Translations under genes and position numbers: made by a program
Part shown: in pieces, positions 1 to 11,030 of the stretch
Position numbering within the stretch: position 1 is the first letter of the stretch
How the letters are laid out: every line of letters begins with the position of its first letter
Assembly: GCF_041146795.1 (NCBI RefSeq)
Contig: NC_135187.1
Span: 22,499,556-22,563,555 of the forward strand
Reading direction: 5' to 3'
Source: Maylandia zebra
Lineage: Eukaryota; Chordata; Actinopteri; Cichliformes; Cichlidae
Length of the DNA: 64,000 nucleotides
The notes under the pieces: model-generated
The model's input: only the letters and a program-made list of their open reading frames with translations
Told to the model about the DNA's origin: nothing
Databases searched by the model: none

Positions 1-230
1 CAGACACTTTATCAGCTCCACTTAACGAGCACAGCCCCATGAGAACTGACTCCTGCACACATATACTCTGTGAGAACCTCGTGTGAGCAGGCGACTGCAA
101 AAAGTTTGGGTTTGGGGGGAAAAAATTTGAGAGAACAAAATTGTTGCATGTAAAGTTACGACAGTCTTGAGAATTTGGTTTGCAGTGCCTGTCCACTTAC
201 CATCAGGTCAGGCCTCATCATGATCATCAC

Positions 231-237
231 CATTATT

Positions 238-274
<37 letters not shown>
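231..274. repeat. (ATC)n microsatellite
   Basis: About 12 perfect ATC units after a short ATT run. The reverse strand reads as poly-methionine in one frame, which is not a gene. Confidence 0.95.
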
Positions 275-431
275 GTAACTGATCTTTTCCAGAGGGGAGT
301 ACCTGGTCAATTGTAAGTGACAGAATAGAGCAAGCAAGAGAGAGCCACAATCAATCCTTTGCCCGGCCCAATGAGACTCATCTAGGATAGACCGAGTTAA
401 TAATGATCCTCAATTAGGCTGTTAGCAGGCA

Positions 432-432
<1 letters not shown>

Positions 433-490
<58 letters not shown>

Positions 491-492
491 GC
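433..492. repeat. (CA)n microsatellite
   Basis: Near-perfect AC dinucleotide tract of about 56 bases followed by CGCGC. Confidence 0.95.
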
Positions 493-1319
493 TTTTCTAC
501 AGACAAAATGTTAATTCACGTGTAGATGAGTGTCATGCAGTGTGACGTTTGGGCTACGTTTGATGGACAGAGACTTTTTGTATGACGTATAGACCAGCTG
601 ACTATTTGTCTGCACGCTCACGTCCACAGCAGATGACACAGGGGCAGAGTTGTGAGAACCAGTCTCCCAGCTGCTATGGGTCCACCTCCATCTGGAGCAT
701 AGGCTAGAACCCCCACATCACCACCGCTCCATCATCGTCATCATCACCCTGCCTGGTCACTTTACCACCCTACACACTCCCTCACTCCCCCTCCATGTCA
801 CCAGGGCCTGTCAGCAAGTCGCTTGTTATGCTAATCTAGTCTTTGGACGATGGCCACTCTCTAGTACTGGTTAGCCGTGACAGACTGCGACAGCACCACC
901 CCCTGCCTGTCCAACCTGATTCCTTAACTCAGTCTTAGAGTCCCCACCAACCTTCAGGCTCATCTTCTTAAATAATTCTATTCCCAGACTGGATTAGGTT
1001 TCACGAAAACATTTAGACTGGGTTTTAATGAGACACACAAGTGCTACCCTATTACTGTTCTACCTATCACACTATGTCGCATTTCTAGATTTTTGCCAGT
1101 TTTTCCAAAATACCAGAGTGAAATATCTGTAAAAATACAGCACTAAATATACATGCATAAATATATAGTGTAAAACGCTTTAAAAACTATTCAACAAAGA
1201 CAGAAAATACAGATATATAGTGTAAGCTTTGAAAGCTGTGCTGTAGTAAGGCAACACAACAGTGAAATGGTGCAGAGTGATTACAAATCTATGTTAGCTT
1301 CTATGTTAGAAGAACCAAA

Positions 1320-2562
1320 GCACAAATACTCTGTTACTTTATGTAAGTAGAGTATTCAGGTATTTGTACTCCAGTATTTATTTTTTGGATAACTTATGTT
1401 TACTCCTTACATTTTATATATGTACTTTCTACTCCTTACATTTTCAAAAAAACCCAAACTCATTACTTAAGGTTCAGCAGAATCATCTATAGGGTTTAAC
1501 TGGACTGGAAGGAGTGCAGGAGTTCGTAAGGTGTGGTAATGTCGTAAGTGTCAGGCAATTTCAAATGCAACATTTCTATCAGCTCAAAAAACATTAGCAA
1601 ACACACAAACTGTTTGTGAGCAGTTGTAGGTACAGCTGTTGTATTTTCCAGGGAGAAAGCTAACTTCACTCAGAGATGGAGAAAAATGTAGGAAGACAGA
1701 CAGGACAGGGCAGGACAGGATTTAAAGCTAAGGACTGCTCAGTGACACTTGATAAACTAAAAATTTAAAGCTTGCATGTAATGTCATAATTTTACTCACA
1801 TATTGAATTTGTATATGATATGTAGTGTGGTGAATTCGCAGTAAAGCACTGTGTTGGACTAGTGCACAGTGGCTGTGGTGCTCATGGTCAGGTTTAGGTT
1901 GCATCAAGTGTAGCAGAGATGAATTTGCATTTAAGCTGATGATGCTTACATTTATTCACTGAATTTAGACTTTGTACCAATTGTATACCTTCTAGTATAA
2001 AGGCAGTATAAACAGCATAGCGCCAGTGTAAGGGATGGACAACAGCCAAGACAGCTGTGAAATTGCTGACATATTGTTGAATTCAGTTGCGTAAATCTAC
2101 AAAGAGCAGCAGGTCAGCTGATCACAGCCTGCACAGTAAGAAAATCTACTAAAGCTCACAATGGAAGTTATTGGGAGCTGTGATTTTTTTCCCTATGCTG
2201 AGACACTACACAGATCTTAGTGTTCACCCACCTGCTGGATCCCACTGTAACCCCTGACTGTACTCATTTTACTGTTTAGCTGTGGAGGCAAAGTCCCCCA
2301 CTACAAAGTAGGCTACAGAAAATAGTTAGATTTTAAAATGATCTTTCAGTGCTTATGTTCTACATAACTAATTTAAGCTGAGTATGTTTTGGAATTTGGA
2401 CTTGAATAAGATTTGTATTCTCATCTACTAATATTATTTTATTATTATATTAATATAGCACAAAGTTCAATTTCCTTTGTACAAAAATGGTTAGAAAAAT
2501 GAGCTCCTTTTTACTTTCTTATTTTGAGTACATTTCAGAGCCTGTACTTTTTCCACCTCTGA
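1320..2562. mobile_element. probable degenerate hAT-like element or fragment
   Basis: The right side ends in CCACCTCTG, the complement of CAGAGGTGG, a common terminus of fish hAT-type repeats. It is preceded by text typical of that family (TTGAGTACATTTCAGAGCC, then TACTTTTTCC). The left part has the family's GTAAGTAGAGTATTCAGG-like text near 1345. No matching left terminus or target duplication was found, so limits are approximate. Confidence 0.4.
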
Positions 2563-4593
2563 CAATCTCAAAGAATTTCACCTTCAGCAGACTGTGAGTA
2601 ACATTTGAGAGCTAGAGTGAACGAGTGAGTGGTTTCCTGCAAATCTCTAGAGGCAAAAAACAACTTGGTCCATATTTTATGATAAATGTGGCTAAAGAAA
2701 CTAAGATTTGTAAGTACAATGACATATTGAAGACTATTTCAAGTATCACAGCTGAAAACTTCCAAAAATCAAGTTTTGAATAGGTAAAATGTAATCAAAG
2801 GAATTAGTGTTACATTTTGACAGTTACAATTACAACAAGGGTTTATTGGCCAGCTTTTGCCCTGAGCTATGAACTCTATCACACAGTCTTCATCAGACAC
2901 TGGAGTTTGCCTGCTTCTCACTTAACTGCTGACCAGCAAGGGAAGTCACTGTTCAGATTTAATTTGTAATGCCTCTGGTCTATGTTCACTTAAGAAATGC
3001 ACAAGAAAAGCTTTTTCCAACTACTATTACCAGAGAAAAGGCTTTCCTGGTTTACAATTAAAAAGTATTCAGGAAAAGGTAAACTAATAAATGCTAATAA
3101 TCTTAATTATACTGCTTTTTCTGTTTTATTATTTGTGCATATCAGTTTAAACCGTAGTCAAAGTTGATTTTTTTGGAAGAAGATCTAGTGGACTGGAAGT
3201 GTTGACTGATGGACAAACTAGCGCCAGCCTTGGCTTGAACAAGCTCCTACAAGCTGAAGGATGACGTTCAAACTGTCAGCAAATGACACACTGCAAAGCT
3301 AAGGTTGAATTGATGTGGTATGGATATGATTAGAGTGGTGTTGAGACTCAGCCTAAATAGGTAGTTAGCGGAGAATTATAAGACCTCGCAAACAAGCAAC
3401 ATTAGCCCAAATTCCTACAGTCCCACAGCAGCTAGGCTGCCTCTTGCTTTCATTTGCACCGACAGCTGACTTTCCCAGCAATGGGAAAAACACAATGAAA
3501 GGTTTTTAGGGCCTTTTTAAAGCCATCGTCCGTTAGCTATGTGGCAGCCCACCATGGGCACACAGACACAAACACAGGCATTCTGGGTAATTACTGCTAA
3601 CGACCCACCGCTTGTCAGCCAGACCTCCTATTTTTGCCATCGCTGTGCCAACACCCTTGGCCTGTGACATCAGAGCTTGTTTTGTTGTGGGACAACTTTG
3701 CATGTGGATGCTTTTAATGACTCCAGACAGTGACAGACGTGTGTTGTGTGTGCACAAGCAAACATCAGCATGCATAAAGAACCACAATCTAAGTTAATAT
3801 AATTGTGTCTGGATAAAAAAAGATGTTCAGAGTGCAGATAAGAACATTTGAACACACACTGTGTGTGTGTGTCCACGTATGTGTGTGCGTGTACCAGAAC
3901 ACATCTGGCTGTGGCACTGCACAGCTGGCTAGTGCAGGGCTAAAGCCAAGATGTTGGTCAATGTGCAAGAATGGAAGCCAGCAGGATGCCCATGAGAAGA
4001 AAGTGAAAGTTTTTTTGACTGCTCTTTTTAAGAAGGGTTATGACTGTGCAATTCAGATCCCACGCCTGCCTGCCAAACCTCTAGTGACGCACACAACATA
4101 CAAACACACATTTCTGTGTAAAAAACACCACCTCACACAGCACAGAAAAGGGATTTATTTTATATCAAACGAAATTCTACATTAAAAATAAAAACAATGC
4201 TCAAACCACAAAAAGAGCAGGCTGTGTCTGCAAAAGTTTAACAGTACAGCAGATCACGGCAAGTCTGCTCAGTGTGCTCAGAGGGAAACTGAACCAGTTC
4301 TGACTGGATAACACTTTGCCTTGAGTCAGTGGGATCAAACATGTTCAAATGATAGCGTGATATAAATGATACTCAATGACAGAAAACTGTGAGAAGTACT
4401 TTAAATTAAATATAATGATACCATTTATCAGGTTGACACAAGACATGAATGATTTTTAAGTCAGATGCCATATTTTCACTTAACTTTTATTTCAAACTAT
4501 CTTTCTTTTACTAAGCATACTCTATCAATTTAACCAATATTAAATAATTATTCTCAGAACTAAGGCGCTTCCGTCCACATTTTTCCCCTGTCT

Positions 4594-4701
<108 letters not shown>

Positions 4702-6454
4702 ACTCAAAAAGTATGACAGTGCCCTGTTTGGGTAGGGTGCCATCTCCTGGTTGGAACAGAGCATGTAACTGCCCAGAGGTGTGCAAAGCAGGGGTGTGGG
4801 GTTGGGAGGGTGGGGTGAGCGGGGTTGTTAAGCTCTCTGAAATTGGTTACCAAGTTGTCACTGGGACATTCTTTCACAACCTGTCTTTACAAGTTTGGCT
4901 TGGCAACACCACCGAGATGAGATAGATGTCTCCGACCAAATATATCTCATTTACAACAGCAGGAAAATAACAATTCTTAGATTGTAGAGATTGAATGCAC
5001 TTATTCAAAAACTACATGGCTGAGTTTTATTAAACTTTGTGGAAAGGTTAAGTATGAGTAAAGGAAGGACACTTTCATTTTTATGTGGATCTGGATAGCT
5101 TTTTTAAAATAGCAGAATATGGCATTTGCCTTGGTGGGGACTATGCTCACCAAATGCATAAATCAATGGATCAAAATTATAATTTATTATCAAAAAATTT
5201 TCACTTAATTTTTCATCAATTTTCTACTTAGAATGTGCTGGCACTGTGCTCTAAAGTCAGTACCTGGATTTCTGGATATGACTTATGAATGTCTAATGTG
5301 ACACTGGATGGGCAGGTGCATATAAGGAAAGAATGTCTAGCTGCAGAGACCTGCTAGGTAGCAAGTAAATCATTGGTCACCTCAAGCCAGTTAAAGAGGC
5401 CTAGTAAGGAACAGGAGAGGAAGAACGCTGCCAGGGGACTGCACACAAACACTGTCTATAGTGTTTAAACAGTACATGTGCTAAGGCAGAGTAACAAGCT
5501 TAAGACTCTGATCTCACTCACTGCAGCCGCTCTGTGCTGCAGACGCCAGCTGGTAAACATGCCGAAAATGGGATAAGTCTATGTTTGTATGGGAGACCGC
5601 GGGAGTTTCAGGGTTACGAATTAAAGATTGTGCAATAAAAAGGAAACAGACCGTGATCAGAGTTCGTACTCTGACATGCAGGGGTGTCAGCATGTTGAAA
5701 TCCTTAACTGCATACCTGAATCAGAAGAACTTTGTGGTTGTGTATGTGAAAGAGAGAAAGAGACAAAGACAGAAAGACTGAGAAAGATGGACAGTTTTAC
5801 TGCGATGTATCTCCTTCATGTCTTATCTTCCTCTCCCCCTCTTCTCCTGTCCTCCATGTGAGGGCAGTTTCTCTCTTCTTTACGACTCTTTATCTGACAT
5901 GAAAGGCACTAACATGGGATACCCGCCATTACGGTTCCATCAACATGAAAAGCTCTGACATGGGATTCTCCACTGCAGCTCAGCCCATTAAGGACGACTG
6001 GCGATCCTGTGCTCTGTCAAGAAGCTGTCACAAGTAGACAGCGCCAACATAATGAGGACTTAAAACCTTAACCTTGCCTTTAAGACCCCTGGTCAAAAGC
6101 TGCAATAAAAGCCTTAAGAGGGCACCTACTGGCTGGCCCGCTCAGTAATTACAATCCGTGTCTGAGCATTAACCCAAAAGGTCCAATAGTTTAGATATAC
6201 AAAAGAGTGTGAGACAGTTCAGAACTGAGGTTGAAGGGTCACAGGCCTAATACCGTGGTTGGCACAGTTGAATAAATAAACCAGCTGTCTAATTCTACTT
6301 TTCACAATGCCAACTAACGTCTCTCTTTTTTCTTTATGTATTTCAAGTCAAGAATGAGCAAATCAAAAACACATAAATCAAGGGAAAGACTTTACAGAAT
6401 CGAAGACACCAATTGAGGTGTGCTTGCTTACTAATAATTTGTTTGACACAATAC

Positions 6455-6576
6455 CTCCTGACACTGGGGCATCCATGAACACAGCACCCTTCTTCTCTGC
6501 AGCAACTGCCATTTCTCTAGATACAGCAGGATCAATCGTGGAGGAGTCAATTAACAAGGTCCCCTTCTTTACCTTC
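6455..6576 (-). CDS. hibadh: hibadh exon 4 (substrate-site motif)
   Basis: Encodes KVKKGTLLIDSSTIDPAVSR through FMDAPVSGG, the conserved DAPVSGG signature of 3-hydroxyisobutyrate dehydrogenases. The acceptor is GGTGCAG and the donor GTATTG. The next exon is not in the window. Confidence 0.94.
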
Positions 6577-8894
6577 CTGCACCGGGTAAGAGAGAATAAA
6601 TGAACACATGGATTATGGTAATCAAACTAAGTCCTATCTATTTTTTAAACACGATGAAATCTCCACTTACCATTTATAGATTTTAAAAATACAAAGAGAA
6701 GATACATAAATGTCACAGAAATCACAGAGACACCAACAATAACATGTCTTACTTGAGGATGCCATTTGGGCCTGTGTATACTTCTATGACATTGGGACTA
6801 GAGGGGAGCATGGTGATGATGCGGTCTGCTTTCTCTGCAACGTCTGCTGGGGAGTCCACTACCTGAAAACCATCACCACAAAATACCCCACTTGATTTTG
6901 TGACAGCCTGTCAACTGTCGCACAGAGAAGCTGTAAATTATTGCACAAATAAGTGTTTACATGTGTAAATGCAATGTGTTACTGAGAGTTTATTACCTGT
7001 GCACCAGTGTCCTGCAGCTCCTTGCAAGACTGAGGAAAGACATCGGTAGCAATGACAGGATACCCATTTTTTAACAGGTTTTTAGCCATGGGACTGCCCA
7101 TGTTTCCCAGACCAATAAATCCCACTGGTGTCTTTGAGGCCATTGATCGTGTTGATACTGTTGTAAAAACAAGATTTAGTTGAAATCAGGAGCAAAATCA
7201 CGAAATCTGAATGAAGACAATACTGCTTTCTACTGCAGGTAGTGCTGTAGACATTTCCCTATGACTAATACCTGGTGTAAAATTCTAACATTATCCAGAA
7301 ATAAATTAACTAATTAAAAGTGGTTAAAAATATCTCTGATCTCAGTCAGTCCAGTCAGGCTATTAACCACTTCTAGCTTAGCCAAGATCCAGACAGGTTA
7401 AAACACAATGGAAACTCTGGCAGTGGACCAACCAGACTGCAACAACAGGATTAGGAAGGGAAGAAAAAGCACAAACGAAAGGCCTAAAGCTTAAATTCAG
7501 CAAAGTCTTCACCATACTCAGGAGACCAACTTCTCCCATCTCTCTGTAATACTTAAATGACGACAGGGTATTCTCCAGTGCTGGACTAAAATGACCAAAC
7601 TTCAAAACTTCAAGTACTGGATACGTAACAATGAATAAGCTTTGTGCTAATGACACACTGACATCTAATGCAGAGGCATATCCATTCTGACAAATCAGAG
7701 CTCTACAAAAGAAGAAGAAGAAGAAGAAGAAGCAGCTTTATGGTCCATATTGAAAAAAACATGCATTTACCACTGCACCAAAATCCCCAATTAAAATCCC
7801 TCATGTCAAAATCACCATATATTTTATAGAACCAAAAGGTACTACACAACAGAAAAAAGTGTCATCTTATTCTGCAGTATAAGATGACAGCACCTTATTT
7901 TTTTTTTTTTTTACACACTGAATTTTATTCCAATATTGCATCGCTTTATTAGTATAATAGCACAGTGCATTAAACTGAACTGCAAATGGCAACTTTTAAT
8001 AAAAGATTAATACTTATAACAGGATGTTACTTTCTCAGGTATTGCTTGCTATACATGGCTTTCTAAGGTAGCACACTCAGCTGGTGTAACACAGTACAGC
8101 ACATGTTTGCTTCTGAAACATTTTTAAAACGGGATTTACTTCAGAAACATAAACCAGATAATAGAAAGTGGAGTGAAGAAATCTTTTGCACAAAATTATT
8201 GAATGATTTGTTGTTGTTGTGTTTTATTTATTTTATTAATTGTGCACCAATTATTAAATTAATTGGGTCATGACAGTACATCAATCTATCTGAATAATTG
8301 ATTTATAGAAATTTAATAGGGTTACAGCCCATTTAAAGAGGTTGATGGGTTATCTTCTAAACTACACTGAAATCATTTAAATCAATAGTCACTGTAGATA
8401 ATTCATAAGAAACAACCTAGCGTGTCTTGTTTGCACTGTAGGAGCGATGAACAGAGTATGTGTTTGCAACAGTGATGCAATGGAAGCTAGTGGTTTTTAT
8501 GTAGCGCAGATTTGTGAGTGGCAATTAAATATTCATATGAACTACCTAAAACCAACATATCGCATATTCCTACTGAGGTCCAAAATGAGCTTTTCGTGCC
8601 ATTGCTATTTCAGTGTGCTCGTCTTTGTTGCGCATAGTGATGTTCAACTTGGTGACATCGTCCACACTGCAAACACCTAAGTATTCATACTTTCTTCAGA
8701 GGGCTAACGAGCTAGCTAACAAGTACAACAGGACTATTCCGCCTGAATTTACCTGTGACCACACATTCGTAAATGAATGAAACGATGCGGAAAAAAAACC
8801 CGTCAACATAAGCGAATACATTACCGAAGGCAACGTTGACATGCTTACTCCACCTTAACCATATATATCGAGACCCTCTGAACAGCGAAGCCAT
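6455..8894 (-). CDS. hibadh: hibadh, 3-hydroxyisobutyrate dehydrogenase, 5' part (exons 1-4; gene runs off the left edge)
   Basis: Mitochondrial NAD-dependent oxidation of 3-hydroxyisobutyrate to methylmalonate semialdehyde in valine breakdown. Four exons on the minus strand join in frame (70+161+110+122 nt) and give the first 154 residues plus one base. Residues 1-30 are Arg-rich and lack acidic residues, as in a mitochondrial presequence. The Rossmann dinucleotide motif GFIGLGNMG is at 36-44, the segment TMLPSSPNV lies in exon 3, and exon 4 ends in the substrate-site motif FMDAPVSGG. All introns are GT-AG. Human HIBADH is 336 residues, so slightly under half is present; I found no later exon between 1 and 6454, so the remainder should lie left of the window. 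It is head to head with tax1bp1. Identification rests on close match to the known vertebrate protein. Confidence 0.95.
6753..6862 (-). CDS. hibadh: hibadh exon 3
   Basis: Encodes VVDSPADVAEKADRIITMLP and onward to GPNGILK, matching the second part of the NAD-binding domain. The acceptor is TTTTCAG, the donor GTAAGA, and the 110 nt exon ends in phase 2. Confidence 0.94.
6997..7157 (-). CDS. hibadh: hibadh exon 2 (Rossmann NAD-binding motif)
   Basis: Encodes residues 24-77: the end of the presequence, then ASKTPVGFIGLGNMGSPMAK with the GxGxxG dinucleotide loop. The acceptor is ACAACAG and the donor GTAATA. The exon is 161 nt and ends in phase 0. Confidence 0.95.
7158..8824 (-). other. hibadh intron 1
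   Basis: Non-coding, AT-rich, with a (GAA)n tract at 7711-7732 and a T-run near 7900. ORFs here do not resemble any protein I know. Confidence 0.85.
7711..7732. repeat. (GAA)n microsatellite
   Basis: Seven perfect GAA units; a short polypurine tract inside hibadh intron 1. Confidence 0.9.
8825..8894 (-). CDS. hibadh: hibadh exon 1 (coding part)
   Basis: Starts at the ATG whose complement is at 8892-8894 and encodes 23 residues beginning MASLFRGSRY. It ends in phase 1 before a GTAATG donor (8824-8819). The basic, aromatic composition fits a mitochondrial targeting peptide. An ORF continuing past the donor is intron read-through, not coding. Confidence 0.88.
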
Positions 8895-9370
8895 ACTTCT
8901 TTCCCCTTGACCTCGTACGGTGACAGCTGTCAGAGCCAGGAAAGCTACGCCGAAGGGTTATGATCGACAGCATTTTCCACCAATCGTAACGGGGGATAAG
9001 TTTGCCAAGCCAATGAAAACGAGGCAAAAGCGGGATATCCTGTGCTTTTACTTATAAATGCTCTTTCAGTCTGTACAACCATTCACTGCCATGGTTTTAA
9101 ATGAAAATAAAAAACGTAAAACCATTACGTTAAAAACCGAGGTTAAATGCGCAGTCTGTTTTCTGTTTTTTAAATTAATGGCATGTTGTTAGAGTTGGCA
9201 AATGACCCTAAACAGTTATCGTATTAAGTCAGATTTTTTTTTATAAGTGAAATAAGCGAGGATAATAATTAAAGTGATTTAAGTCACCCGAGTAAATAAT
9301 AAAGTTGTTACGTTGACCTCTTGTCGTCTCCTCTATTCCTAGCAGCATCACTGGTACTTCTCAGCATCCC
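8895..9370. promoter_or_regulatory. Bidirectional promoter between hibadh and tax1bp1
   Basis: The hibadh start codon and the predicted first tax1bp1 exon lie head to head less than 0.5 kb apart. The interval has CCAAT-type motifs (CCAATCG near 8982, CCAATG near 9011) and a CCGGAAGT ETS-type site at the tax1bp1 side (about 9370). This is the usual layout of housekeeping head-to-head pairs. Transcription start sites are inferred, not seen. Confidence 0.65.
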
Positions 9371-9513
9371 GGAAGTCCAGCATCATTTTCTCTTTCAGGA
9401 AGAGAGAGACGCATCATCGCCAGAGCTTTGACAACAACGGGGACACTGGCAAAAACATCGGCCAGGCCGGCAGACATTCACTTTGTTTTGCAAGTGGAAA
9501 TCCAATGAAAAGG
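9371..9513 (+). other. tax1bp1: tax1bp1 non-coding exon 1 (5' UTR), predicted
   Basis: A GC-richer stretch follows the ETS-type site and ends AATGAAAAGG before a GTACCC donor. It contains no ATG in frame with the protein. The coding start is in the next exon, 4.3 kb away. The 5' limit is a guess. Confidence 0.5.
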
Positions 9514-10999
9514 GTACCCTTTTTAAATTCAGACTAAAATAACGCTCGTGAAAATCTTTGCTCTCTTTTCTCAGCCAGACAGCTAGCTGTCCGACTAGTA
9601 TAATGTTTAGCTAGCTGGTGACTTGACAGGACATGGCCTGTTCACAAGCTAATATTAGCTCCTTAGCCATAACAAATAAGATTAACTCCAGGCTAACTGA
9701 GCTAGTTTTAAAGGGCTGTGCTCTACTTTAGCCGTTGTGTGCTGCCTTCGTCGTGTTTTGGTCGAAGCGGATCAGTGGTCAGACGTTGTACGTTAGCTGT
9801 TTAGCTTAACCGAGCATCAGTTTATGACTTAGACTTGCACGTTATGTTTATCAGTCCAGGGTTGGGTGTATAGGAAATGCAGGGATTTAGGGTTTGTCGT
9901 TGTAGCTTGCTTCGCAGTTACGGAGATGACTTGGTGACCGTGATGCTAAGCAGCTGCATCATTCTTCTTGACCACGAACAATAGCCCTGACTGTGCAGTT
10001 TAAAGTCAGCTGTTTCATCACAGTGGTGGGGCGGTTTCTTCATATATGGGGGTTTATACACTCGTGAACAATGTCAAGAGATTATAATTATAATGTCACT
10101 GATACCTCTGCTTTTTCCTATTTAACACCCTAGTTTTTCAGCAGTGTAGTACTGCATAAAAATGTCTTTAAAGAGATGCCCATAGCAGAGACACCATTTT
10201 TCAAATTATGGTTGTGTACATCACCACAGTGAATGAAACAACTCATATGTAGTTGAAGTGCAGATTTCAGTGGGTTGAACAAAAAGAGCATAGAAATGTG
10301 AGGAACTAAAGTGTTTTTTAACACAACTCCTTCATTTTAGGTGCTCAAAAGTAATTGGTAATTAAATTAAGAAAATAAAATGTTCATTTCTAATACTTGG
10401 TTGAAAACCTTTGCTGGCAATGACAGCCTGAAGTCTTGAACTCATGGGCATCACTGGATACTGGGTTTCCTCCTTTTTAATGCTCTGCCAGGCTTTTACT
10501 GCAGAGGTTTTCAATTCCTGTTTACTTGTGGGCCTATCTGTTCAAAGTTTAGTCTTTAACAAGTGAAATGCATCCCTGATTGGGTTAAGCTCTGGTGACT
10601 GACTTGGCCATTCAAGAATATTCCACTTCTTTGCTTTAGTAAACTCCTAGGTTGCTTCGGCTGTATATTTTGGCTCATTGTCCATCTGTATTATGAAACG
10701 GCGCCCAATCAACAAGCAGACAGTATCTCTGAACATCGGAATTCATTCATATGCTTGTGTCTTGTGTCACATCGTCAATGAACACTAGTGTCCCAGTGCC
10801 ACTGACAGCCATGGATGCCCAAGCCATCACACTGCCGCTGTTGTGTTTTACAGATGATGTGGTATGAGCTTTTTGACACCCTCTCAATCCTTTATTCTTG
10901 CCATTATTCTGGTAGAGGTTGATCTTGGTTTCATTTGTCCAAAGAATGTTTTTCCAGAACAGTGCTGTCTTTTTTAGATGTTTTGTTGTTGTTGTTGTT

Positions 11000-11030
<31 letters not shown>

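Noticed and set aside
156..350. Minus-strand ORF with a run of methionines
   Set aside because: It is the reverse reading of the (ATC)n microsatellite.
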